Assembly: GCA_900239685.1 (NCBI GenBank)
Contig: OENT01000234.1
Coordinates: 62,001 to 126,000, forward strand
Source of the DNA: Rotaria macrura
Lineage: Eukaryota > Rotifera > Eurotatoria > Philodinida > Philodinidae
Direction of reading: 5' to 3'
DNA length: 64,000 nucleotides
Below are positions 49,401-60,880 of the stretch, piece by piece. Position 1 is the first letter of the stretch. The number at the start of each line of letters is the position of its first letter. The notes beneath the pieces are model-generated. The model was not told the DNA's origin, did no database searches, and was given only the letters and a program-made list of their open reading frames with translations. A program made the position numbers and the translations under genes.

Positions 49401-50622
49401 GATACTATCGATTTATAATAACATTTCATTCATTATTCATTCATTTCACATCGATAAAAATAGTACATTCACATTCCTATATGTGTATACGAATACGTAT
49501 GTGTATATAAGAGTAGGTCAAGATGACGCACACTTTTATTCTGCAATCAATCTCTTCAAAAAAAAAAAGAATAATTAACAAGATGATCATTTTTTTCTAT
49601 TTATAATGAATGAGACTTACTGAGGTTTTAGACAAATAATTTTAGAAAGTTTACTAATGATGATATTGTTCAGAATTTTCTTTGTTCTGCATTGAATGAA
49701 TGAATGATCTTATAACGAATATTTTAGTGCGCAAAAAAATGATAAGAATATGACCTTCAGTTTTCATTGCGACAGGAAATCACGTCTCAAACAAGTTCCT
49801 TAGGAATGACATATTTTACATATTTGTTGCAATATTCATCATTTCTTGCTGATAGTTTATCCGTTCTAGCTGGTCTTCGTTTTTTTTTTAATTTTATTAT
49901 TCGTTAGACATTGATATATTTGTGACAAATTATATGTGTATGTGTGTCTTAAAACAAGTTCTAAGACAGAAAGAAAATTCTCCATGTCATTTTCGTTCGT
50001 TTTTTTGTGTATGACAAAATCTAAACATTCTTCAGTATTCTATTATTTACTTAATGCCTTAGACATATTTTAGATTTTAGCACGTGCATTTTGTTTGAAA
50101 ATCATATCTCATGATCCTTTACTGCTAGCAATCAATCTATCGATCGACGACATTCGAAGAGGGTCATTGTTATTTCGTGTTATGTCATGTTTGTTCGTCT
50201 TCTGCACTCATTTGTTCATAGTCTTAGATCATATAACTTAAGAACTATTCTATTCATTACTTACGTCTCTCTATTATTACTATTACAACCTGATGTTAGT
50301 ACACAGTATATTATGTTTCAGGATATGACAACAGAAGTGAATCACACTTGTTTTTTTTCTTCCACTGATTTTAACAGCAGCACTATTGACACACATCGCA
50401 TTTCTTTCTCTTCTTTTCGTCGTTCTCCACCTCCTCCACCTCCAAATATTTCTTTCTTTATTTCAGTCAATCGTTTTAGATAAACACACGCACATATACA
50501 TTGTGGACGACGGCCGATAGACGATATCTCTATGCATACAATAGTTTTGAACAATATCGATTAAGCTTTTGAAATAACCTCTACGTACACTCACACGAAA
50601 AAAAAAGAAAAAACCTTCAACC
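43448..50622. other. 7-kb gene-poor stretch upstream of the ERM gene
   Basis: No recognised exon or RNA gene. From about 48300 the sequence turns pyrimidine-rich with CT and TG microsatellite-like runs (for example 48777-48890), which fits a promoter or long 5' UTR for the ERM gene starting at 50623. An ATG-initiated frame at 50187-50483 (98 codons, with a hydrophobic segment and a Pro run) lies in this probable leader and may be an upstream ORF. The antisense 3' UTR of the E-Syt gene should also extend into the right edge; a minus-strand AATAAA lies at 50457-50462. Confidence 0.45.
50457..50462 (-). terminator. candidate polyadenylation signal of E-Syt
   Basis: TTTATT on the plus strand is AATAAA on the minus strand, about 180 nt past the E-Syt stop. 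If used, the E-Syt mRNA would run antisense across ERM coding exon 1 and part of its leader. Confidence 0.4.
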
Positions 50623-53600
50623 ATGTCACCGAAAACGGTAAGTTAATTCAATAGTTCTTTTTTATATTCATTTCGATGATTTATTATTTCCTTTGGTTGC
50701 TGTTTTTGTTTGTTTTTAAAACATGATGTAAAACATGTTTGAAAACAATATGATTGTTTCATGGGAAGTACTTTTTGTCGATTTCGACTTGGCTGATGAC
50801 TTTCTCTAGTAATCATATGAACTTTGATATTTGAATTTCTTCGTCGAATTATATTTTCAACAGAATGATACGATTGTAAATCATTCATACTAAAATCAAA
50901 TGAATGCTTTGGATCAAGAGTAGAATGAGTTTTAGTCATAATTTGTAATTGTAATTTAATATAAAGTTTCGTATTTAGTAAATTAGTTAATGAACCTTTT
51001 AATGGATATGATCGATTGATAATCCAATCTTTTTCATTCATCAAAGTTTTTATTGATATTTCAACTGTACCAATAATATGATTTTTATTATTTGAATCAT
51101 TGATATTGATTTGTAATAGTGATTGTTCAGGATTACTAAGCATAAACATAAAACTTTTCATCCAACATGGATTTGTTGATTTTTTAATCACTGATGTTTT
51201 TTCTTGATAATTATCAATTTTAATTAAACAAAATGGATAAATATCAAAAGTTTTACCATGTTGTACTGATGGTAATTGTTCGGCACGTTCAATATAAACA
51301 ATAAGTAATGATGTTGATAATTTATATGGTATTTTCGAGAACATCAACTGATGATGTTCTTGATTAATCTTTTGAATCTCTTGATAATAATCGTAATTAT
51401 TCGTTAAATAAAACCAATGTACGCGAATATGTATTGTAGAATTTTTCGTTCCAATTAAATTGTACCATTGATCAACATAATCATTTTTTTCTTTGATACT
51501 ATCGATAGAAATATTTAATGTACCAATATAATCATCAATACCAGCATTAGCATTAAATACTGATATCTATAGCTTTCAAAAAATATGAATTAGTCATATT
51601 TGAGAGGATAGAATGATGAGTAGAAAATATTTAAGTAGAAGATTAATTGCAAACTTTGAAATGAAGTTTCGTCTGTTATGATTTCTTAACTAATGCCATT
51701 AGTAGAAAAAGTGTTGTAGGAAAAAATTAAGTTGTCGAATATATATGAAAATCAATTGGTCGTTAAAGATATTTAGAGATGATGATTATTACTAGTGAAT
51801 TTTTTTTTCTTCAGTCTAGTAAAAAGATGACACCTTTAACTGTCTATCAGAGATAATAGCATTAGATATTTTTAATATTACGATGGATTTAAAAGAATAT
51901 TTGAGGTGAAAGTCTTCGAATGATGGATTTTGTTTTTTATACTGATATTTTTCGTACGTTTTTAAGACAATATTCTCTGACAGTATGATCTGATGTGGCT
52001 TCATGAATGAGTACGATGTAAATATTTTTACTCTTATATATATAAACGAGATATTTTGCCAATAAAAGTCATGAAGAAGCCCTTCTTGTTCGGAAAAAGA
52101 AAACTGTCAAGACTTTTTTTTAAGAATAACTTGATTTCTAGAATGACGAAAATATAGATATAAGTTCTCTAATAAAAACTCTCTTGAACGAATCCAACTT
52201 TCAGTAATGTGTCCGTAAGATTTTGAAGATGAAGAAAGCATAGAACCGTTTTAGAATTTATCTTCACATCATTTACATTCATGATTCTATCTATGAGATG
52301 TAATTTCGTCGCGTGTAAGATATAAACGCTATGTTCATATAAGTAATTTGAGATCAATTTGTATGGCTTCGCTTTTTAATAAGAATGAACGATATTTATA
52401 TCTATTGAAAGAAGCCACATGAGATCATTTCATTGTAGAATGAAATGTAGTAAATATACGTAAAAGTATCATTGAAAATTCGAAAGAATCCGTATTCTAA
52501 ACTGAAATCTATTCATGATCTGTGAATAATGTTATCGTTATTTTTTTTTTCTTATGGAAAGAACTTGTTGTTCTTTTCGTAATTACAAATTACCTGAAGT
52601 TGCTGAGCGTGCGATTGTTCAATAGGAACTTCAAATGTTTCGTACCATTTTGGATTAATAGTTTTTTTATTGTATGTTTTAAATTTATATTGACCTATAT
52701 TAATAATGACAAAAGCATGGATTTTATGTGTTTTTCGTATTCTTGAATGATCATTAATAGGTAAATTATTAGCTTCAATTATGTCAATACGTAAAACACC
52801 ATCAGGCTTAGGAAATTTCAATTGATTTATATTAATATCCTTCATAAATGCAATAATTAAACGATTTGGTATGACAAAAAATGTTTTTAATATACGTTCT
52901 AATGATAGTACTAGTAAATTATATAGACCAGGTATTTCAATAAGATTAGCGATATCAGTTAATTCGAAATGTATCGTTGGTATACGAAGAAAGAATAATT
53001 CTAATGCACCGATAAATGGTATTTTTCTTCGTATAGATTTAAGTATAAGACGCATTTGACCATGTAAATAAAGTGATTTAATACCAATTTTTAAACTATG
53101 ATATTTCATTTTAATTTGCATATCACCACCATAGTATAATTCAATATCAAGTATAATGTCATCTGAATGTGTATTATCTGTATAAATTTTAATACCACCT
53201 AAACGTGGTGGAAAATCACCGAGATCAATACGTTCAAATGAAAGGCCTGATATTTGTTTTTTAATTTCGGGCTCTATCGTATTTCTAACCATGTGTTCAA
53301 CATATTTCGATATGTTTGGCCATAGTTGTTTGATTAATTTATTCAACCATTCGCATCGATCGAAATCGAGATATTCTGTTAAATGTTTATCATTCGTTGA
53401 ATGTATAATATCATTAGTTAATTGTCGAAAAAATTTTCTTTGTTCAATACGCAATAGATGAAAACGTTGTTCTATAGTTTGTATTAATGCTATGGCAAAT
53501 AACCATATTAATGAAAAGCCATATCGACCGAGAAACCAAAATACAGATGTATAAATTAATAAGCGTAAAAGTATGAGAGAAATATTATAAATATTAACAA

Positions 53601-56600
53601 GTTCATTTTTGAGATTATGATATATGGTTGTTTTGACATTTATGAGATTTGATGTTTTCATTGAACAAAACAAAACATAGTCAATCGAACACAAAAAAGC
53701 GCTTTGTTTTATTTCGATTGTATGTATTTTAGGTTAATGTACGGGTAGTTACGATGGATTCGGAGCTTGAATTCGCCATACAACCGAATACAACTGGTAA
53801 ACAACTCTTTGATCAAGTAAGTTTATTTTAGTTCAATTGTATAAGACGTATTATTGTCATGGTTCGATTCTAAATTTGATCACTCTATGCAGACTGTTAT
53901 TTCTATATGTTACATTTATAACATTTGGAGAGTTCGTCTGCTAGATAAGAAATTTGAAGAGTTTTAAGAAAAGTTTTTCTCTAGTATTGAATTTCTATTG
54001 AAAATTAAATTGAATTCTCTTCAACATATTTATTTTCTTTTTGTAGGTTGTGAAAACAATTGCACTTCGTGAAATCTGGTTCTTTGGTCTTCAATATACG
54101 GATTCCAAAGATTTTCCATGTTGGCTAAAATTAAATAAAAAAGTTCTAGGTCAAGATATAAAAAAGAATTTACCACAACCATTAACATTTAAATTTCGTG
54201 CTCGTTTCTTTCCCGAAGAAGTATCCGAAGAACTCATACAAGAAATAACACAAGTAAATAATTTCCATCAAACAAACAGATTCCTATATTAAATTTCTAT
54301 GTGTTTTCTCTCTATTGAAAATTTATTTTCAATTAGAAATTATTTTTTCTTCAAGTCAAAGAATCGATTCTCACTGATGAAATCTATTGCCCACCAGAAA
54401 CTTGTGTTCTACTTGCATCATATGCTATGCAAGCTAAACATGGAGATTTCAATGATGAAAATAATCGAACGGGATCATTAGTTCATGAACGTCTTTTACC
54501 TAAACGTGTCATGGAACAATTTCAATTATCACCTGAAGAATGGGAAAAACGTGTTGTCAATTGGTGGAAAGAACATCGTGGAATGCTCAAGTAAGAGTAA
54601 TGTCATAATCTAATACTCGTAGCTCTATCTAATGTGTAATGAGAACTTAGTTCTATAGAAAATCAATTATATGACTAATTTTCTGATTATCAACAAGATA
54701 TCAATGACGTTTAATCTAAGTGCTTGTGTGCAATTGAAGAGTATTGTACTTGAGTTTTTTCTATCAATACAATCGTTGTTAGGAAATATCATGTCTTCTC
54801 CTGAACTTCAACAGCTATATTGTGTAATCAAATACAAATTTTATGCTTAGATAACAGTATGATCTGATCAAATATCAATGACAGATGACCCACAGCGAAG
54901 TGTAAATAGATTTTTTTTCATCAATATCCGATTAGTCATGAAAACCTAGATGAAATCAAGTTCATAGATAATCAGAATACATTAATGGACAATGAAGTAT
55001 GAGCTAGTCTGTAGAATCGATTTTGTTTTGTCCTATTTATGAATTTTGAGTTAACATGATTATGTCTTTCTAGCCTACAGCATGCATCTTGCACATTCGA
55101 TGACTTTCGTTTACTAAGATTAGATGTTGAAAGTTCTTAATGCATATTTTCTCTTTTTTACAGAGAGGAATCCATGCTTGAATATCTTAAAATTGCTCAA
55201 GATCTTGAAATGTATGGCGTTAATTATTTTGATATACGTAATAAGAAAGGTACTGAACTTTATCTTGGTGTTGATGCACTTGGTCTTAATATATACGATA
55301 AACAAGACAAGTAAAACGTTTTTCTATGTTTAAATGAACACGAAAGAAAATTTCCAATTTCCTTTTTCTTTAAGGTTAACACCTAAAATCGGTTTTCCTT
55401 GGAGTGAAATTCGAAATATCTCATTTAACGATAAAAAATTTGTTATTAAACCTATGGAAAAAAAATCACCAGACTTCATTTTCTACGCACCAAGACTTCG
55501 TATAAATCGACGAATATTATCACTTTGTATGGGTAATCATGAATTATATATGCGTCGACGAAAAGCAGAAACGATTGAAGTACAACAAATGAAAGCACAA
55601 GCTCAAGAAGAAAAATTAGCTCGTCTTCAAGAACGGTACTTTTGTATTGTGTATTTCTAAATTCTCTTTTAAACTATTGTTGATTGATTTATTTATGAAG
55701 CGAACGAATTCAAGCTGAAATTGAGCGTCGTAAACAGGCTGAACAAGAACGTGAAGCAATGAGAAGAAAAGTCGAAGATCTTGAACGAAGTGCAGCCGAA
55801 GCTCGCCGAGGTGATTATTACTTTGACTTACATGTTAACATTTTATTCATTTTAGAATAATTCATTAGGATTACTCATGTTCTAATAAGACTTAAATGTG
55901 AGATGCTCTATTTAAAAAAATCACTGCTTGATTTCAATTATTAGTTATCCTATTGTTGCGCGCATATACATGTTTATGTATATAGATCTTTTTTCTGTGA
56001 TGATTTGCGTGTTATTTTTTTATCCCTCTTGTTTTCGAATTCATTCGGATGAAATATATATGATAGGTGTATGTTTTATGATTATTTTTAGCTTTGGAAG
56101 ATCAAAGTCGAATAACAAAAGAATTAGAAGAAAAACGAAAGCAAGCAGAAGACGCACAACTACGCTTGAAGCAAGAACGAGAAGAAGCTGAACGAGAACA
56201 TGAAAGAATGATGGAACGTGTTCGCTTTGAACAAGAAGAAAAGGACAAAATTGTACGTTAAAATCATATAAGAATTACAATGAGAGATGTGATACTTAGG
56301 TTAAAAAGTTCGCAGATAAATGGAGTTTATAATTGAATCATTTAAATTTGATACTCGTTTAGAAACAAATGTTATAGTTAGCGGGCATCGGCTACATTTT
56401 ACTGCTAATTTGAGTGTGGTCATTTTGATACTACGCAATAATTTTCGAGTATGACCCATGCAAAATCGGTCGAGAATTACAACCGACTTGAATATTTCGC
56501 ATACAATAGTTAATCTTTCGATGTTCACGTTCATTGAGAACATAGGCAGACAGATGAACGAATAAGTGATGGTCATTATCATCTATAAAATTGCATTTTA

Positions 56601-57700
56601 CTTGTTTCAGTAGTTCTTTTTGGATTGAATTGAATTTATTTTATCTTCTTGTAGGTACAAGAAATCGAACAAGCACGTCGATTAGCTGAACAAAAAGCCT
56701 TCGAAGCTCAACAAAAAGAGAATGAAGCACGAGAACTCGAAGAGCAATTACGTGAAGCCAAAATGAGAGTATGTTATGTTCTTGCTTAATTCAATATTCA
56801 TATTAAGTTCAATTTAAAAAAATCTCTCGTCCTATTCCAGAAATCGGTAATTTTCCCGTTATAAAAGCAAAATGAAAACGACTTCTTTTGCACGAAAATT
56901 TCACATAACATATATTCAAATATTTATATGTATTTATATATATATATAAATATAAAGGGTCTTCTTTGTTCTTTTTCTTATAGCACCGTCATTTTATAAG
57001 AGGACATTCTCGTCCTGGGGTACGCGATGTAACAAAAAAAAATAACTAAAACAAAAAGGGAACAGGAAAGTGCTCAGACAATTAATTAACTAATAGAATT
57101 GTATTTTTCGAATCGAATTCTATTGTGTTGAAACATTTTTAGGTACTTCAAGCTCAACAGCAACCAAACAATCATCATTACACGGAACATCCAGGCGAGT
57201 ATGGAAATCCAATGGAAGATGAAGAAAGTGACGAAGAAGATAACAGTACTACTCGTAATGGTCGAGGTATCTATGCAATAGTCGTCTTGTCATAGATTAC
57301 TATTCTCACATTATGTTCTTAGGTGTTGAACTTCGTACAAATGCTTTTGCTTCACGTCACGAAGAAGATCGTACGACTGCAACAACAAAAGATCACAATA
57401 TGAAACGAAAACTTGAGGTAAATATTGTATTCTGCTGAACGAATGGGTTTTCAAACAAACAAATAATTGGAAACCCTTTTTGATTTCTTTTCACTATTTG
57501 ATTTTTTCACATATTCACGCTCATTGCTGCTTCAGGCTCTCAAAGATGAATTGGGTTCTGTTCAAAATTCAAACAAGGTTACTGAAAATGATCGTCTGCA
57601 TCAACAAAATGTTGCGTCAGGTCGAGACAAATACAAAACATTAAAAATGATTCGACAGGGCAATACGAAAAAGCGTATCGACGAATTTGAGTCTATGTAA
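50623..57700 (+). CDS. ERM: ERM protein (ezrin/radixin/moesin family), canonical C-terminus
   Basis: Thirteen exons, 50623-50637, 53733-53816, 54047-54253, 54337-54590, 55164-55310, 55375-55635, 55701-55810, 56092-56252, 56655-56768, 56984-57019, 57143-57266, 57323-57417 and 57536-57700, sum to 591 codons (590 residues). ERM proteins link cortical actin to membrane proteins and PIP2. The N-terminal FERM domain (about residues 1-300) is very well conserved: [93 protein letters not shown]. An E/R/Q-rich helical region follows, then an acidic linker ([10 protein letters not shown]). The C-terminal actin-binding tail has [20 protein letters not shown] and ends FESM. The Thr in KYKTL is the conserved regulatory phospho-site. 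The first coding exon has only five codons; the 3095-bp intron after it holds the antisense E-Syt gene. A second C-terminal exon set lies downstream. Confidence 0.93.
50643..53661 (-). CDS. ESYT: extended synaptotagmin-like protein (TM hairpin, SMP, C2 domains)
   Basis: Two exons, 53661-52594 and 51566-50643, give 663 residues. E-Syts are ER proteins that tether the ER to the plasma membrane and move lipids through their SMP domain. Residues about 25-60 form a hydrophobic hairpin ([20 protein letters not shown], then a second stretch). The SMP domain follows at about 100-285, with [37 protein letters not shown] and [21 protein letters not shown] first C2 domain starts near [14 protein letters not shown], and a second near [17 protein letters not shown]. 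The Asp ligands expected for Ca2+ in C2A are mostly replaced (KIHAF at the usual [12 protein letters not shown] at the usual DxDxDxDD). The tail is basic and Cys-containing. The whole gene lies in intron 1 of the ERM gene on the opposite strand. The start is the first in-frame ATG before the hairpin. Confidence 0.87.
56984..57019 (+). CDS. ERM: 36-nt in-frame microexon of the ERM gene
   Basis: Flanked by CTTATAG and GTACGC, it encodes [12 protein letters not shown]. Flanking exons are both phase 0, so it can be included or skipped without changing frame. It lies between the helical region and the acidic linker and has no counterpart in vertebrate ERMs that I recall. The call rests on splice sites and phase only. 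Confidence 0.55.
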
Positions 57701-58455
57701 AAAGAAAAACGAAATCATGGAAAAATTTCTTCGTTATCGTTCTCTTTTTTTTTCTTCTTTTTTTATCATTCCAAATATCATAACATTAAGTGCGTTTCTT
57801 TTTTTTTTCATGTCTGTGTGTGTGTGTGTGTGCGTACGCGCGCGTCTGGGCTGCTGCTATTTTCTCTTTCTGTGTTTCTTGTTTTTTTTTCTCCTTCTAA
57901 ACATAAAGCAGCGAAATCGAACAATCATTTAATTATTAGCCTCATTCCAAAAAGCAAAAGAATATTAAGTCGCCTAAACCGTTTGATTCAATTGATCGAC
58001 TCGTTCTTATTCGATTTCGTTCTCGCATTGAGAACCATTTTGTTAAACTTAAAGTTGTCATGTATCTATTCTAGAAGAAGAAAAGTCTAAGCAACGTCTC
58101 CCTTTCTTTTTCTTTTTTCTCATATTAAAGTGTGCTTGTGTGTATGTAGTTTAAAACAAGAAAAAAATAACCTAAAAATTTCATCATGTTTATCATTTCT
58201 TTTATTTCCTCTTTTGTCTTTTTTTTTGGTTTATTAGTTCCTATTTTTTCCGTGCGATCTTGCTTGTTGATCTTGGAAATAAACACCTACTGCCTGCACA
58301 CATTCATATTCTTTTCTCATATTTAAATGAAATATGTACACTCTAGCTTTGCTTTTGAATACATCCATACACATGTACTTGTGATTGTTATGACACGTTG
58401 GAAAAGAAATTTATGTTGTGTCACACTTAAATTTAAATATTTCGTTATAACGTAG
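57701..58455 (+). other. 3' UTR of the first ERM isoform / intron of the second
   Basis: T-rich sequence with a (TG)n run at about 57814-57831, ending in the acceptor CGTAG before the alternative ERM exon. An AATAAA at 58278-58283 could end the mRNA that uses the first C-terminal exon. Confidence 0.6.
58278..58283 (+). terminator. candidate polyadenylation signal for the first ERM isoform
   Basis: AATAAA 578 nt after the stop of ERM terminal exon A and 172 nt before terminal exon B, followed by a T-rich segment. It is placed where an alternative-polyadenylation choice between the two ends would need it. Confidence 0.45.
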
Positions 58456-58672
58456 GAAGAACGTAGAGATCTACGACAACGACAGAAAACAACAGATACA
58501 CACGAGAATAAGATCTGTCGAGAGAATATGACTGATAAAGATATGAACAAATATCATACATTAAAAAATATTCGTCAAGGAACGGGTATGTTCTAACTAT
58601 ATTTGTAGTTCTAATTTTATGTTTTAATCTATTTTAGTTAAACGACGTATTGATGAATTCGAAGCGATGTAA
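58456..58672 (+). CDS. ERM: alternative C-terminal exons of the ERM gene
   Basis: Exons 58456-58585 and 58638-58672 join in phase to 165 nt, exactly the length of the upstream terminal exon 57536-57700, and both sets start in phase 0 after the exon ending at 57417. The encoded 54 residues align without gaps to the upstream tail: MNKYHTLKNIRQGT|VKRRID then FEAM, against [19 protein letters not shown] then FESM. The regulatory Thr context (KYHTL) is kept. The first 25 residues differ completely (EERRDLRQRQKTTD). The internal 52-bp intron is absent from the upstream copy. It may be an alternative last exon of the ERM gene or a relic of tandem duplication; intact frame and splice sites favour use. 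Confidence 0.75.
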
Positions 58673-58831
58673 ATGAATATTATTTTATTGTACACTTGCT
58701 TTTATTTATAAATAATTTTCTTCATTTATTATATTTGTCTTTTTTTGTTGATATTTTTTGTCATGTAGTTGATGATTGAAAATGATTTCATTTTTTCTTT
58801 GTCTTTTAATCTTTTGCTAAAAACAAAAACA

Positions 58832-58837
58832 AATAAA
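58832..58837 (+). terminator. candidate polyadenylation signal for the second ERM isoform
   Basis: AATAAA 160 nt after the stop of the alternative ERM terminal exon and only 42 nt before the first GPATCH3 ATG, which implies very tight gene spacing. Confidence 0.4.
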
Positions 58838-58850
58838 ATACGGGACTAGA

Positions 58851-58864
58851 TTTTCTTATTGCAG
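58851..58864 (+). promoter_or_regulatory. splice-acceptor-like site just before GPATCH3
   Basis: A pyrimidine-rich stretch ending TTCTTATTGCAG lies 14 nt before the first in-frame ATG of GPATCH3. No matching 5' exon is visible in the short space after the ERM gene, so it could accept a trans-spliced leader; trans-splicing is known in bdelloid rotifers. A cis acceptor for an unseen 5' UTR exon is the alternative. Confidence 0.4.
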
Positions 58865-58878
58865 ATATATATATATAT

Positions 58879-60880
58879 ATGTATACATATATGTCGTTGA
58901 AAGTAACAACAAATACAGTGACTGATGAGCCGTTTACAACTGTACTGATCTCAGCAATACCTAAATCGTTTCGTTCAGCTGATTTGAGAAATTTTTTTTC
59001 ATTATTCGTTGAGACACAAGCATTTCGATGTTTTCATTTTCGTCATCGCCCTATGCCGACAGCATCAACGAATGTCGTGAATGCATCTCAAATGTGTTTT
59101 GTTCAAATTTACAATAAACGCTTAAATGAATTTATACGTCTCTATCATCGAAAACATTGGATTAATATAAAAGGAAATTATTTGTCATCGATTTGTCTTA
59201 TTAGTCAAGTTACAAGTGAAGATAATGGTAAGTACCTGATGTGATGAATAGTATTTAAGGAATTACGATCAAAATTTAGTGTCGAAAATATCTACAACTA
59301 ACGTTCAGAAACATAAATTCATGTTCAGATCACGAGAGACGCTCATATCACAGATGAGAATTTATCAAAAAATTTTGTTTTTATAGGCTTAGACTCAGTC
59401 TAGTCTGCACTATGTATACTGCGGAGTATATATATATATATTGTTGGCTAACTGTTAAAGTTCGTGTATCGATAAAATTCACATATGAGGAATAAAATGA
59501 TTTTCGACAAGAAGCACTTGCAGCACTGTTATTTCTTTGATGTAACTAGATCCAGCAATAACAAATAATTTAATTGAATTAAAACCTCCGAAACTTGTTT
59601 ATCCACAAGGCAATGTTGGAACACCAACATCATATTTTCTCAATGAAATTAATGCATGTCGATTACCTTCGACAACAATTAGTAAGCTATACATTAATTT
59701 TTGATTCGATTTGTGTGAATCCTTTGTTTGTCAATAGAAAAGTTGGGACTTGTTTTTCCTAAATGTCGATCGAAACGAAAATATGGTTGTGTTGGTTTTG
59801 ATTATGGTACAATTGTTGAAGAAATCGATACAGATGAGCAAGATGAGTCGGATGAAACAGAATTAAAAACTGGTCAAGGTCATGAAATACTTTCTGAACA
59901 AGATAAAACAACACTTGATAAATTGAATAAACAAAAAGTAAATGCTGTTTTTCAACCATTACTTGGTTTATTTGAATTTCTTCATTCGTTATCTCTAGGA
60001 AGATGATGAACGTGAAAGAAATGATATTGAAGAATCAACGGAAGATAAAGAACTCGATGAAGAAGAAGATGAACTTGAAGAGTGGGATCGACACGAAGCA
60101 CAATATGATGATGTAACAAAACAAGATCGAACGTCGCCATATTTTTTTGAACATAAAATTGAATTAAAATGGGAAAAAGGTGGTAGTGGTTTAGTTTTCT
60201 ATACAGATGATGTTTTTTGGAAAGAACATGAAGGTCATGATTTTGATAATTTGGATATGGCCGACGATATAGATATTGATATGCGCATGTATCATGAAAG
60301 TGCAGGTATAGAATAATTCTAGTTATTCGATCTAACCATATCGTCTTCTAATATGATAGGATCGGCTGATCGTGATGGAAACGAATTACAAGGTATGCGT
60401 CGAGAAGAAGATCTTCGTCAAGGTCGTATATCGAATGAAACTGATCCAGAACATAAACGAATTGGTGCATTCGAAAAGCATACTAAGGTAAGAGTAGATC
60501 GATTTTTATGCGCATAGTAAATGATTCATTTTATTAAATTGTAGGGTATTGGACGACGTTTATTAGAACGAGCCGGATGGCATGATGGTGAAGGTCTTGG
60601 TTCGTCTATCATTGGTATGACTGAAGCACTTTCAGCCGATGGTGGAAAATTATCGATCAGAGACAAAACCGGCTTAGGATATAGAGGTGAACGAATCGAA
60701 CGAGATCCTAACAAACGATTTGCTGCTGGTAATCGACAACGACCAGGAGAAATACACATTAGTACAGTGTATGATAATCCAGAAGAAACTGATCCAGCCG
60801 AACCTCACAATCGTCGATGGGAAACAACAAGAAATAAGAATCGTCAGCGGAGACTAAAAAATGTTTTTACAAAACCATAA
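58879..60880 (+). CDS. GPATCH3: G-patch domain-containing protein 3
   Basis: Six exons, 58879-59227, 59550-59681, 59738-59937, 59999-60305, 60360-60487 and 60545-60880, give 483 residues (human 525). GPATCH3 is a nuclear G-patch protein reported in mammals to bind the spliceosome and to modulate antiviral signalling. Family signatures appear in order: ISAIPKSFRSADLRNFFSLF, FRCFHFRHRP, VYPQGNVGTPTSYFLNEI, a Glu/Asp-rich segment, ELEEWDRHEAQYDDVT, IELKWEKGGSGLVFYTDD, and a G-patch from about residue 373 (GIGRRLLERAGWHDGEGLG). The end is basic (RNKNRQRRLKNVF). A second in-frame ATG four codons downstream (58891) could be the true start. The upstream ERM transcript ends at most about 200 bp away. 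Confidence 0.92.

Noticed and set aside
50187..50483. 98-codon ATG frame with a hydrophobic start and a poly-Pro run upstream of ERM
   Set aside because: It lies in the pyrimidine-rich probable ERM leader and opposite the E-Syt 3' UTR. Its Ser, Phe and Pro bias follows from the CT-rich DNA; at most it is an upstream ORF.
53855..53872. GGTTCGATTC resembling a tRNA T-arm
   Set aside because: No matching acceptor, D- or anticodon arms in the surrounding 90 bases; it lies in an ERM intron.
57814..57835. TG-repeat tract considered as telomere-like or a recombination site
   Set aside because: A plain dinucleotide microsatellite in the ERM 3' UTR/intron.
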